Assembly (NCBI RefSeq): GCF_003434305.1 | Contig: NZ_QKKX01000015.1 | Coordinates: 62,001 to 126,000, forward strand | Direction: 5' to 3' | Origin: Micromonospora sp. MW-13 | GTDB taxonomy: Bacteria > Actinomycetota > Actinomycetes > Mycobacteriales > Micromonosporaceae | DNA length: 64,000 nucleotides | Part shown: piece by piece, positions 41,096 to 50,757 of the stretch | How the letters are laid out: each line of letters starts with the position of its first letter | How positions within the stretch are numbered: the stretch's first letter is position 1 | Translations under genes and position numbers: made by a program | The notes under the pieces: model-generated | Databases searched by the model: none | The model's input: the letters and a program-made list of their open reading frames with translations, nothing else | Told to the model about the DNA's origin: nothing

Positions 41096-42310
41096 ATGGC
41101 CGAGTTCTCGCTCGACCTGAACGAGGAACAGCGGGACCTGCGGGACTGGGTGCACGGCTTCGCCGCCGAGGTCGTGCGCCCGGCCGCCGCCGAGTGGGAC
41201 GCCCGGGAGGAGACTCCCTGGCCCGTCATCCAGGAGGCGGCGAAGGTCGGCCTCTACGGCTTCGAGTTCCTCGCCACCTGTTGGGCCGACCCCACCGGCC
41301 TGTCCCTGCCGATCGCCAGCGAGGAGCTCTTCTGGGGCGACGCCGGCATCGGCCTGGGCATCTTCGGCACCTCGCTCGCGGTGGCCGCCATCTACGGCGC
41401 GGGCACCCCCGACCAGCTCGTCGAGTGGGTCCCGCAGTGCTTCGGCGACGTGGACTCACCCGCCGTCGCGGCGTTCTGCACCACGGAGCCGGAGGCCGGC
41501 TCCGACGTCGGAGCGATGCGCACCCGGGCCGGCTACGACGAGGCCACCGACGAGTGGGTGCTGCGCGGGCAGAAGGCGTACGCCACCAACGGCGGGATCG
41601 CCGGGGTGCACGTGGTCACCGCCTCGATCGACCCGGAACTCGGCTCGCGCGGCCAGGCCGCGTTCGTCGTACCGCCGGGGACCGCCGGGTTGAGCGCCAC
41701 CCGGAAGCTGCGCAAGCTGGGGCTGCGCGCCTCGCACACGGCGGACGTCTTCCTCGACGACGTCCGGGTGCCGGGCCGCTGCCTGCTCGGCGGCCGGGAG
41801 GCCCTGCTGGAGCGGCTCGACCGGGCCCGCTCCGGCCAGCGCGCCTCCGGCCAGGCCGCGATGCGCACCTTCGAGCTGTCCCGGCCCACCGTCGGCGCGC
41901 AGGCGCTCGGCGTGGCCCGGGCCGCCTACGAGTACGCCCTCGACTACGCGAAGGACCGGGTCCAGTTCGGCCGGCCGATCATCGAGAACCAGGCCGTCGC
42001 GTTCGCGCTGGCCGACATGAGGATGGAGATCGACGCGGCCCGGCTGCTGGTCTGGCGGGCGTCCTGGATGGGCCGCAACAACCGCCCGTTCACCGCCGGC
42101 GAGGGCTCGATGTCGAAGCTCAAGGCCGGCGAGGTGGCCGTGTCGGTCACCGAGAAGGCGGTCCAGTTGCTCGGTGGGGCCGGCTTCCTGCGGGACCACC
42201 CGGTCGAGCGCTGGTACCGGGACGCGAAGATCTACACCATCTTCGAGGGCACCTCCGAGATCCAGCGGCTGGTCATCTCCCGGGCCATCTCCGGCGTACA
42301 CGTCCGCTGA
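41096..42310 (+). CDS. Acyl-CoA dehydrogenase
   Basis: 404 residues from ATG 41096. It is an FAD-dependent oxidase of acyl-CoA alpha-beta bonds. Typical segments are AAFCTTEPEAGSDVGAM, LRGQKAYATNGGIAGVHVV, LGLRASHTADVFLDDVRVPG, DYAKDRVQFGRPIIENQAVAFALADM, KAVQLLGGAGFLRDHPVERWYRDAK and the closing YTIFEGTSEIQRLVISRAI, where the FEGTSE Glu is the likely base. It follows SCP2 after one base and precedes a CoA-ligase by 203 bases. Confidence 0.93.
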   Translation: MAEFSLDLNEEQRDLRDWVHGFAAEVVRPAAAEWDAREETPWPVIQEAAKVGLYGFEFLATCWADPTGLSLPIASEELFWGDAGIGLGIFGTSLAVAAIYGAGTPDQLVEWVPQCFGDVDSPAVAAFCTTEPEAGSDVGAMRTRAGYDEATDEWVLRGQKAYATNGGIAGVHVVTASIDPELGSRGQAAFVVPPGTAGLSATRKLRKLGLRASHTADVFLDDVRVPGRCLLGGREALLERLDRARSGQRASGQAAMRTFELSRPTVGAQALGVARAAYEYALDYAKDRVQFGRPIIENQAVAFALADMRMEIDAARLLVWRASWMGRNNRPFTAGEGSMSKLKAGEVAVSVTEKAVQLLGGAGFLRDHPVERWYRDAKIYTIFEGTSEIQRLVISRAISGVHVR

Positions 42311-42513
42311 CCTGCGGCCCAGCACCCTCGCACCACCACGCGCGACCACCGCGTCGGCCTCTCCCCACCGAGCGCCGGCGCGGTGGCGACCGGCACCGGA
42401 GGGGCCCGCGAGCCGGGCGTGGCCGGCCCCCAGGACGACGCTGGCGACCCGACCAGCCACGCCCGGCGAGGAGCCCCCGGTGGGCCCTTACGCACCGCCG
42501 AAGGAGGCCGCGC
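42311..42513 (+). other. Gap before the acyl-CoA synthetase gene
   Basis: 203 bases with no recognised gene and several short G+C-rich repeats. AAGGAGG at its right end (about 42501-42507) is the ribosome-binding site of the ligase, so the ligase may be transcribed together with the dehydrogenase. Confidence 0.4.
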
Positions 42514-44076
42514 ATGGACCTGCCGTTCGTCGTCGCCACGCTGACCCGGCGCGGGCTGCTCACCCCGGGCCGGCCGATCCGGGTCGTCTCCCAGCTCAGC
42601 GCGCTGCGCAGGTGGGGCTGGGGCCTCGCCGGTGAGCTGCGCCAGGCCGCCGCCCGGGACCCGGGCCGCACCGCCGTCGTCGACGAGTTGGGCGCCGAGC
42701 TGACGTACCGGGACCTGCTGGACCGGGCCGAACGGCTGGCGAAGTCGCTGCGCGGCGCGCTCGGCGTCCAGGTCGGGGACCGGATCGGGCTGCTCTGCCG
42801 CAACCACCACGGGCTGATCGAGGCCATGGTGGCCACCACCCTGCTCGGCGCGGACGCGGTGCTGGTCAACTCCGGGCTCTCCGCCGCGCAGCTCGCCGCC
42901 GTGGCCGAGGAGCAGGCGCTCAGGGTCCTGGTGCACGACGCCGAGTTCGCCGACCGGCTCCCCGGCCTCCCCGCCGGGCTGCACCGGGTCGACGAGGCCC
43001 GGCTGGAGAACCTGGTCGCGGGCGGGCCGCCCGGCGACCTCCGGCCGCCGCCGCGCGACGGCCGGACCGTCGTGCTCACCTCCGGCACCACCGGCGCGCC
43101 CAAGGGTGCCCGCCGGCCCACCCCGCACGGCTTCGGCCCGCTGGTGTCCATCATCGACCGCATCCCGCTGCACGTCCGGGACACCGTGCTGATCGCCGCG
43201 CCGCTGTTCCACACCTGGGGGTACGCCGCCCTCCAGGTCTGCTTCGCCCTGCGGGCGACCATCGTGCTGCACCGCCGCTTCGACCCGGCCGCCACGCTGG
43301 ACGCGCTGGCGGCGCGGCGCTGCGACGCCATGTTCGCCGTCCCGGTGATGGTGCAGCGGCTGATGGAGGTTCCGCCGCCCGACCGGAGGCCGCCGCTGAA
43401 GGTGGTCGCCGTCAGCGGATCCGCGCTGCCCGGCGGGCTGGCCACGACGTTCATGGACACCTACGGCGACGTCCTCTACAACCTGTACGGCTCCACCGAG
43501 GTCTCCTGGGCGTCCATCGCGGGCCCCGCCGACCTGCGCCGGGCACCCACCACCGCCGGCCGGCCGCCGCACGGCACCCGGCTGCGGATCCTCGACGAGG
43601 AGGGTCGACCGCTCCCCGACGGCCGGGTCGGCCGGATCTTCGTGGGCAACGAGATGCTGTTCGAGGGCTACACCTCGGGGGCGGGCCGGGAGAGCCGGGA
43701 CGGCCTGCTGGACACCGGGGACCTCGGCCGGGTCGACGCCGACGGGCTGCTCTTCGTCGACGGGCGGGCCGACGACATGATCGTCTCCGGCGGGGAGAAC
43801 GTCTTCCCGTCCGAGGTGGAGGACCTGATCGCCCGGCTCCCCCAGGTCCGGGAGGTGGCCGTGATCGGCGTGCCGGACCCCGAGTACGGCCAGCGACTCG
43901 CCGCGTTCCTCGCCCTGCGTCCCGGCGAGACGCTGGACCCGGAGGCGGTCCGCGAGTACGTCCGGCACTACCTGGCCCGGTTCTCCGTACCCCGGGACGT
44001 GGTCTTCGTGAAGTACCTGCCGCGCAACGCCACCGGCAAGGTGCTGAGCCGCGAGCTGCGCCGCTACTACGGCTGA
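42514..44076 (+). CDS. AMP-dependent acyl-CoA synthetase
   Basis: 520 residues from ATG 42514 with ribosome-binding site AAGGAGG. It activates a carboxylic acid via acyl-AMP to acyl-CoA. The P-loop motif VVLTSGTTGAPKGARRP (near residue 190), the A5 motif NLYGSTEVSWA, the A7 Asp in LLDTGDLGRVDADG, and VDGRADDMIVSGGENVFPSEVEDLI with the hinge and C-terminal Lys (NATGKVLSREL) are all present. It has no transmembrane segment and is cytoplasmic. It supplies CoA esters for the adjacent dehydrogenase; chain length is not readable. Confidence 0.93.
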   Translation: MDLPFVVATLTRRGLLTPGRPIRVVSQLSALRRWGWGLAGELRQAAARDPGRTAVVDELGAELTYRDLLDRAERLAKSLRGALGVQVGDRIGLLCRNHHGLIEAMVATTLLGADAVLVNSGLSAAQLAAVAEEQALRVLVHDAEFADRLPGLPAGLHRVDEARLENLVAGGPPGDLRPPPRDGRTVVLTSGTTGAPKGARRPTPHGFGPLVSIIDRIPLHVRDTVLIAAPLFHTWGYAALQVCFALRATIVLHRRFDPAATLDALAARRCDAMFAVPVMVQRLMEVPPPDRRPPLKVVAVSGSALPGGLATTFMDTYGDVLYNLYGSTEVSWASIAGPADLRRAPTTAGRPPHGTRLRILDEEGRPLPDGRVGRIFVGNEMLFEGYTSGAGRESRDGLLDTGDLGRVDADGLLFVDGRADDMIVSGGENVFPSEVEDLIARLPQVREVAVIGVPDPEYGQRLAAFLALRPGETLDPEAVREYVRHYLARFSVPRDVVFVKYLPRNATGKVLSRELRRYYG

Positions 44077-44216
44077 CGGGCCGTCCCGGCACGGCTGAGG
44101 GGTTCTCCCCGGCCGCCGACCGGGCACACCAGGGTCTCTCCCGAGCCGCCGACCGGGGTGTGCCGGGGGACTCTCCCGGATGCCCCCGGGCTCCCCCGAC
44201 GGGCAGGCTCGACGGC

Positions 44217-45422
44217 ATGAAGATCATGAATCGCCGGACCGTCCTCGTCGCCACGTCGCTCGGCGCCCTGCTGACCATCACCGCCCCCGGCGCGGTCACC
44301 GCCGCTCCGCGCACCCCCGACGCCGGGGCTGCCGGCTCCGGGGCGGCCTCGACGGCGGCGCTCGGCCGGGGCGGCACCCTCGACCCCGGCCCCCTCCGGG
44401 CGGCGATCGCCGGCCTACCCGGCGCCGACGCGACCAGCGCCCAGGTGCGGATCACCACCCCGGAGGGCTGCTGGACGGACGCCACCGGAGTACGGGACCT
44501 GCGCACCCAGGCCCCGGTGCCGCCGCACGCGCGGTTCCGGGTGGGCAGCGTCAGCAAGGTCTTCACCGCCGCGTTGGTGCTGCGACTCGCCAGCGAGGGG
44601 CGGGTCGACCTCGACGGGTCGGTGCAGGGGTACCTGCCCGGCCTGCTGCCCGCCGACTACCCGACCGTGACCGTCCGCCAGTTGCTCGACCACACCAGCG
44701 GCATCCCCAGCCCGGCCGTGCCGGGCGACGTCGAGTGGCAGCTCGCCCACCGGTACGACCGGTGGACCCCGGAGCAGATCGTCCGGCTCGGGCTGGACAA
44801 CCGCCGGGAGTTCGAGCCCGGGGAGAAGCAGCACTACACCAACATGGGCTACATCGTCGCCGGCCTGCTGATCGAGAAGGTCACCGGCCACTCGTACGCG
44901 GCAGAGCTGGACCGGCGGATCGCCCGGCCGCTCGGCCTGCGGGACACCTACGCGCCGGGCGACGACCCGCGCATCCACGGCCCGCACGCGCACGGCTACC
45001 AGGCCGTGGTCCGCGGCGGGGCGACCGAGCTGGTGGATGCGACCACCTGGAGCCAGACCTTCACCCCGGCCTCCGGGGACGTCATCTCCAGCCTGGCCGA
45101 CCTGGACACCTTCACGACGGCGCTGTTCGCCGGCCGAGTGGTGCCGGAGCCGCAGCTCACCGAGATGTTCACCCTGCCGCCGGTGGACGATGCGGAGGGC
45201 GGGCCGGCCCGGTACAGCGCCGGGCTGACCGCCCTGGCGCTGCCGAGCGGCGAGACCCTGTGGGCCAAGACCGGCTCCCGGTTCGGCTACCTGGCCGCGG
45301 TGGCCTCGACGCGCGACGGCCGGTTCCGGGTGGAGTACTCGATCACCGCGACGGACGCCAAGGGCGAGGAGTTGAGCGTCACCGCCCAGGCCGTCATCGC
45401 CGCCGCCCTCGGCCTGGCCTGA
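44217..45422 (+). CDS. Secreted serine beta-lactamase / D-alanyl-D-alanine carboxypeptidase-like
   Basis: 401 residues from ATG 44217. The N-terminal twin-Arg-like NRRTVLVATSLGALLTITAPGAVTAAP suggests export, and a Pro/Ala/Gly region follows. Class C-type motifs are SVSK (S-x-x-K nucleophile), YTN (Y-x-N) and KTGS, with HTSGIPS and FEPGEKQHYTNMGYIVAGLLIEKVTG nearby. The family includes penicillin-binding enzymes, esterases and peptidases; the exact activity cannot be told. Confidence 0.85.
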   Translation: MKIMNRRTVLVATSLGALLTITAPGAVTAAPRTPDAGAAGSGAASTAALGRGGTLDPGPLRAAIAGLPGADATSAQVRITTPEGCWTDATGVRDLRTQAPVPPHARFRVGSVSKVFTAALVLRLASEGRVDLDGSVQGYLPGLLPADYPTVTVRQLLDHTSGIPSPAVPGDVEWQLAHRYDRWTPEQIVRLGLDNRREFEPGEKQHYTNMGYIVAGLLIEKVTGHSYAAELDRRIARPLGLRDTYAPGDDPRIHGPHAHGYQAVVRGGATELVDATTWSQTFTPASGDVISSLADLDTFTTALFAGRVVPEPQLTEMFTLPPVDDAEGGPARYSAGLTALALPSGETLWAKTGSRFGYLAAVASTRDGRFRVEYSITATDAKGEELSVTAQAVIAAALGLA

Positions 45423-45599
45423 CCGCCGGGCCGAGCCGGCCGCCGCGAACGCCGGCCACCCTGCCGCGCGCGGCCCCGCGCGTTCGGGGCGGCGTCCGGG
45501 TGGCCCAGACACGCCACCAGGGGTGAACGTGACAGCCGGGCCCACAGTGGCCGGTGTCGCCCCTGAGCCGTCCACCCGACGGGAGCGGGGGCAGCCCGA

Positions 45600-46850
45600 T
45601 CAGCCGGGGATCGTGATCCGGCCGTCGACCGCCGCGGCGGCGATGTCGGTGCGGTGGTGCGAGCCGGCCAGCCCGATGCCGCCGACCAGCGCGTACGCGG
45701 CGTCCCGCGCGGCGGCGAGGGTGGCCCCGGTGGCCGTACCGCAGAGGACCCGGCCGCCCGCGGAGAGCAACGCGCCGTCGGCGGCCCGGCGGGCGGTGCC
45801 CGCGTGGATCACGCCCGGACGGTCGGCACCGGTGATCACGTCGCCGGTGCGTGGGGTGCCCGGGTAGTTGTCGGCGGCCACCACCACGGTCACCGCCGCG
45901 CCGTCGCGCCAGCGCAGCGGCGGGTGCGCGGCCAGCGTGCCGGTCGCAGCCGCGTGCAGCAGGCCGCCGAGCGGGGTCTCCAGCAGGGCGAGGACGACCT
46001 GGGTCTCCGGGTCGCCGAAGCGGGCGTTGAACTCGATCACCCGCGGCCCGTCGGCGGTGATCGCCAGGCCGACGTAGAGCAGGCCGGCGAACGGGGTGCC
46101 CCGGCGGCGCATCTCCGCCAGGGTCGGGTGGACGACGTCGGCCATCACCTCGTCGACCAGGCCGGACGGCGCCCAGGGCAGCGGCGCGTACGCCCCCATG
46201 CCGCCGGTGTTCGGGCCGGAGTCGCCGTCGCCGACCCGCTTGAAGTCCTGCGCGGGCAGCAGCGGCACCGCCGCCTCGCCGTCGGTGACCACGAAGAGGG
46301 AGACCTCGGGGCCGGCCAGGTACTCCTCGACGACGACCCGGCCGCACTCCTGCGCGTGCCGCAGCGCGGCGGCCCGGTCGTCGGTGACGACGACCCCCTT
46401 GCCGGCGGCCAGCCCGTCGTTCTTCACCACGTACGGCGCGCCGAACTCGTCCAGCGCGGCGGCGGTGGACGCCTCGTCGGCGCAGGTGTACGCCCGCGCG
46501 GTCGGCACGCCGGCGGCGGTCATCACGTCCTTGGCGAACGTCTTCGAGCCCTCCAGCCGGGCGGCCTCGGCGGACGGCCCGAACGCGGCGACGCCCTTGG
46601 CGCGCACGGCGTCGGCGACCCCGGCGACCAGCGGCGCCTCGGGCCCGATCACCACCAGGTCGGCCCGGGTCTCCACAGCCAACGCGGCGACCGCGTCGGG
46701 ATCGGCAACGTCCACCGCCCGCACCCCGGCCACCCCGGCGATCCCGGGATTACCGGGCGCCGCGATCAGATCCTCGACGTCCGGATCCGCGCAGAGCCCG
46801 AGCGCAAGCGCATGCTCCCGCCCCCCACCACCCAAAAGAAGTACCCGCAC
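45600..46850 (-). CDS. purD: Phosphoribosylamine-glycine ligase (GAR synthetase)
   Basis: 416 residues from GTG 46850. It ligates phosphoribosylamine and glycine with ATP. Clear signatures are [61 protein letters not shown] (ATP-grasp), [45 protein letters not shown] and [15 protein letters not shown]. It is alone on its strand, downstream of the palindromic repeat at 46888-46944 and convergent with the beta-lactamase-like gene. Confidence 0.96.
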   Translation of the reverse strand: MRVLLLGGGGREHALALGLCADPDVEDLIAAPGNPGIAGVAGVRAVDVADPDAVAALAVETRADLVVIGPEAPLVAGVADAVRAKGVAAFGPSAEAARLEGSKTFAKDVMTAAGVPTARAYTCADEASTAAALDEFGAPYVVKNDGLAAGKGVVVTDDRAAALRHAQECGRVVVEEYLAGPEVSLFVVTDGEAAVPLLPAQDFKRVGDGDSGPNTGGMGAYAPLPWAPSGLVDEVMADVVHPTLAEMRRRGTPFAGLLYVGLAITADGPRVIEFNARFGDPETQVVLALLETPLGGLLHAAATGTLAAHPPLRWRDGAAVTVVVAADNYPGTPRTGDVITGADRPGVIHAGTARRAADGALLSAGGRVLCGTATGATLAAARDAAYALVGGIGLAGSHHRTDIAAAAVDGRITIPG

Positions 46851-46887
46851 GACCCGGAATCCTACCCACCCCCACTCCCCCGCCCGT

Positions 46888-46944
46888 TGATCATGAAGTT
46901 GTTGTCGGCCGCCTGGCGTGTCGCGGGCAACAACTTCATGATCA
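46888..46944. repeat. Palindromic intergenic repeat, copy 1
   Basis: TGATCATGAAGTTGTTG (46888-46904) and its exact inverse CAACAACTTCATGATCA (46928-46944) flank 23 bases. Its right three bases provide the stop codon of the AbiEi-like gene. A second copy lies at 47961-48021. Confidence 0.9.
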
Positions 46945-47871
46945 CCGGAGGTGGGCGGCCCTGAGTGCCTGGCGGACGGCCCAGGGGATGTAGTCGGGGC
47001 GCAGGGTGTCCGACCAGGTGAAACGCAGGACCCGCCAGCCCGCGTTGACCAGTCGGTTCTGGCGTCGACGGTCGGCGTAGACCGCCTGCGGACCGCTGTG
47101 CGGCTCCCGCCCGTCAGCCTCGGCGATCAGACGCGCGGCACGCCAACCGAGGTCACCGATGCCGAGCAGGTAACCGTCGGCGTCACGCACCTCCAACTGG
47201 AGCACCTCGGGCGGCACCCCGCCGTCGACGCAGCGCAGCCTCGTCCGGGTCTCCAGCGGCGACTGCGCCAGACCGTCCGCCTCGGTGAGGTGGAGGCGGG
47301 CCGAGACCGCTCCCCGCCTCCCCCGGATCATGGACGGGATCAGGCGCAATTCCTCGGGCCCGAGGAGCCCTCGGTTCAGCGCGGAGTCGAGCAGGGACAC
47401 AGCGGCGTAGCGGTGCTCACGAAGGATGAGGTCGGAGACGGTACGCAGGGGCCCGGTCGCCGCGATCCCCCCGACCGATCCGAGCTGACCCGGCGCGATC
47501 ACCAACTGGTGGACGACCACCTCGGGATACGTGGCGCGGGCCGGCCTGGCGACCGCCCCGGGCACGGACAGGTGTATCGCGTCGGACCGGGGCAGCCCCG
47601 CGATCCGGTGCAACTCGGCGGCGGTCCCGAGGACGGCGGCTGCGCCCGGGCCGAAGGACGCCACCGCCGCCCTGATCCGGGCCACCCGGGGGACGCCGTC
47701 ATACAGGTCGGCGTCCACGAGGTAACCGCCTCGCGCGATCGCCCGCCACCGCCCCGAGCGGCACAACCGTTGCACCTCGTGCACGGTGAGACCGGCGGCA
47801 CGCGCCTGCGCCAACGTCACGACGCCGTCCTGCGCAGCGGCAACCCGCCGCACCACCCCCACCGCATCCAC
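46942..47871 (-). CDS. AbiEi-antitoxin-like N-terminus with DUF559-type nuclease-like C-terminus
   Basis: 309 residues from GTG 47871. Residues about 1-70 look like the winged-helix domain of type IV AbiEi antitoxins ([45 protein letters not shown]). The C-terminal about 100 residues resemble DUF559/Vsr-like nucleases ([57 protein letters not shown], then [18 protein letters not shown]). Such proteins are frequent orphan genes in actinobacteria. The gene is bracketed by two copies of a palindromic repeat, and its stop TGA is formed by the first copy. No partner toxin gene is adjacent. Confidence 0.75.
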   Translation of the reverse strand: MDAVGVVRRVAAAQDGVVTLAQARAAGLTVHEVQRLCRSGRWRAIARGGYLVDADLYDGVPRVARIRAAVASFGPGAAAVLGTAAELHRIAGLPRSDAIHLSVPGAVARPARATYPEVVVHQLVIAPGQLGSVGGIAATGPLRTVSDLILREHRYAAVSLLDSALNRGLLGPEELRLIPSMIRGRRGAVSARLHLTEADGLAQSPLETRTRLRCVDGGVPPEVLQLEVRDADGYLLGIGDLGWRAARLIAEADGREPHSGPQAVYADRRRQNRLVNAGWRVLRFTWSDTLRPDYIPWAVRQALRAAHLR

Positions 47872-47960
47872 CAAACCAGATTCCCGCCCCCACCCGCCCC
47901 CCCGAAACCCCCTGTGGAAAACCCCCACCCCCCTGTGGAAAACCCCCGCCACCCGCCTGC

Positions 47961-48021
47961 GTTGATCATGAAGCTATTGCCTCGACACGCCGAGATGGCG
48001 GGCAATAACTTCATGATCAAC
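47961..48021. repeat. Palindromic intergenic repeat, copy 2
   Basis: GTTGATCATGAAGCTATTGCC (first 20 bases and one more, 47961-47981) pairs with an inverse at 48001-48021 with one mismatch, around a 19-base loop. The outer GTTGATCATGAAG arms match copy 1 at 46887-46899; the centres differ. Confidence 0.9.
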
Positions 48022-48030
48022 GGGGCTGGA

Positions 48031-48080
48031 GGGGTGGGAGGGAGGGAGGGTGGGAGGTGGGTGGGAGGGAGGTGGGTGGG
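48031..48080 (+). repeat. G-run tract next to the purA stop codon
   Basis: About 50 bases of the plus strand consist almost wholly of GGG units separated by A or T, including GGGAGGGAGGG and GGTGGGTGGG. It lies directly after the purA stop on the minus strand, so the purA transcript end is C-rich. It has strong G-quadruplex potential on the plus strand. Confidence 0.7.
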
Positions 48081-49445
<1,365 letters not shown>

Positions 49446-49492
49446 TCACGGCGGGACCAGCAGGGGTTCGTCGAGAGTCAGGAGGCTCCTTC

Positions 49493-50491
49493 GTGTACGA
49501 CGTGGTGCTGCTCACCCTCGGCTCGGAGCGGGACGCTCCCGGCGGGGGCTGCGGCAGCGGCGAAGCCTGCTGCGGCGGTGCCACCGGGGACGCCCCCGAG
49601 CGGGCCGAGGAACGGTGCGAGACCCCCCGGGTGCCGGTGCTGGCCTGCGCGGACGCGCTGACCGCCCGGGGCGCCCGGGTGGAGATGGTCACCGCCCGCT
49701 CGGACGCGGAAATCGACGAGGTGCTGGCCCGGCTCGACGCCCCGCCCCGCCCCGACGGGCTCACCTGGCCCGACCCCGACTCGAAGACCCGGCTGGTTGT
49801 CGCCACGGCCAGCGACGGCCAGTTGCGCGCCGTCGTGCGCCGGCTCGTCCGGCGGTACGCCCCGCCGCCCAGCCGCCGCCCAGCCGACCTGCCCGGGAAC
49901 CGTACGGTGCCGGACCTGCCGCCGGTGGGCGTACTCCCGCTCGATCCGGCCAGGGGCGGCGGGCACCGTGACCTGGCGGCGCAGCTCGGGCTGCCGCGCG
50001 ACCCGGCTGCCGTGGCCGCCGCGGTGCTGGACGGTGCCCCCCGCCGGCTCGACCTGCTGCGCAACGACGGCGGCTCGGTGACGCTGGACGGCGCGCTGCT
50101 CGGCGCCGCCGACGACGCCGGCCGGCCGCTGCACTGGCGGGGCCGGGTCGAGGTCGACGACGCCGTGCTCTCGGCGGGCGACGATCCCCTCCTGGCCTGT
50201 GCCATCGGCAACGCGGGCGGGTACGCCCGGCTCGACGGGCTGCCCCTGCTCACCGCCGGAGACCCGACGGACGGCGTGGTCGAGGTTGCGGTGGCCGTTC
50301 CCGTGGTGACCCGCTCGGCGTTGGGCAGGAAGCGGGTGCGGTTCGAGGTACGCCGGGCGCGGGGGCGGGCGGTGGCCGTCATCCCGCGCGACGAGCGGGT
50401 GCCCTACCTCGACGACGGGGTCGAGGGGGAGCTGAGCCGGAAGCGGTCGTGGTGGACCGAACCGGGCGCCTGGGCGGTCTGGACGGCCTGA
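49493..50491 (+). CDS. Diacylglycerol-kinase-like protein with degenerate catalytic motif
   Basis: 332 residues from GTG 49493 with ribosome-binding site GGAGG. The first about 90 residues carry many Cys (CGSGEACCGG, ERCETP, VLACAD) and a thioredoxin-like alternation. The rest resembles the DAGK/YegS catalytic and C-terminal domains: VATASDGQLRAVVRRLV aligns where GGDGT is normal, LPPVGVLPLDPARGGGHRDLAAQLGLP where PLGTGNDFA is normal, then LDGAPRRLDLLR. Key kinase residues are therefore missing, so lipid kinase activity is doubtful. The end (VPYLDDGVEGELSRKRSWW) is basic. Confidence 0.65.
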   Translation: MYDVVLLTLGSERDAPGGGCGSGEACCGGATGDAPERAEERCETPRVPVLACADALTARGARVEMVTARSDAEIDEVLARLDAPPRPDGLTWPDPDSKTRLVVATASDGQLRAVVRRLVRRYAPPPSRRPADLPGNRTVPDLPPVGVLPLDPARGGGHRDLAAQLGLPRDPAAVAAAVLDGAPRRLDLLRNDGGSVTLDGALLGAADDAGRPLHWRGRVEVDDAVLSAGDDPLLACAIGNAGGYARLDGLPLLTAGDPTDGVVEVAVAVPVVTRSALGRKRVRFEVRRARGRAVAVIPRDERVPYLDDGVEGELSRKRSWWTEPGAWAVWTA

Positions 50492-50757
50492 CCAACTTCC
50501 CCGGCGGTCCGCGGTGGCGACGCCCCGACCCGGGTACGGCCACCGGGCCGGGTACGGCACCGGGCCGGGTACGGCACCGGGCCGGGTACGGCACCGGGCC
50601 CGACGATCCGCCGGCACGCTGGGGGTGTCCGGGGAGCGACTCCGGGCGCGGGCGGGGCTGGCGGAGATGCGGGCGGGGGCCGGCGGAGATCGGCGTCGAT
50701 GGCCGCCGGTTCGGCCCCGGGGCCTATCCTCGGCAGAAGGAATGGGGAGGAACCGTC
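50492..50757 (+). other. Intergenic stretch containing a short tandem repeat
   Basis: 266 bases before the EspI-like gene. From about 50533 to 50600 a 17-base unit, CCGGGTACGGCACCGGG, recurs with overlap about four times. GGGGAGG (50744-50750) is the ribosome-binding site of the next gene. No other gene is seen. Confidence 0.6.

Noticed and set aside
46942..47871. Complete toxin-antitoxin system
   Set aside because: The gene has an AbiEi-like N-terminus, but no AbiEii-type toxin gene is adjacent.
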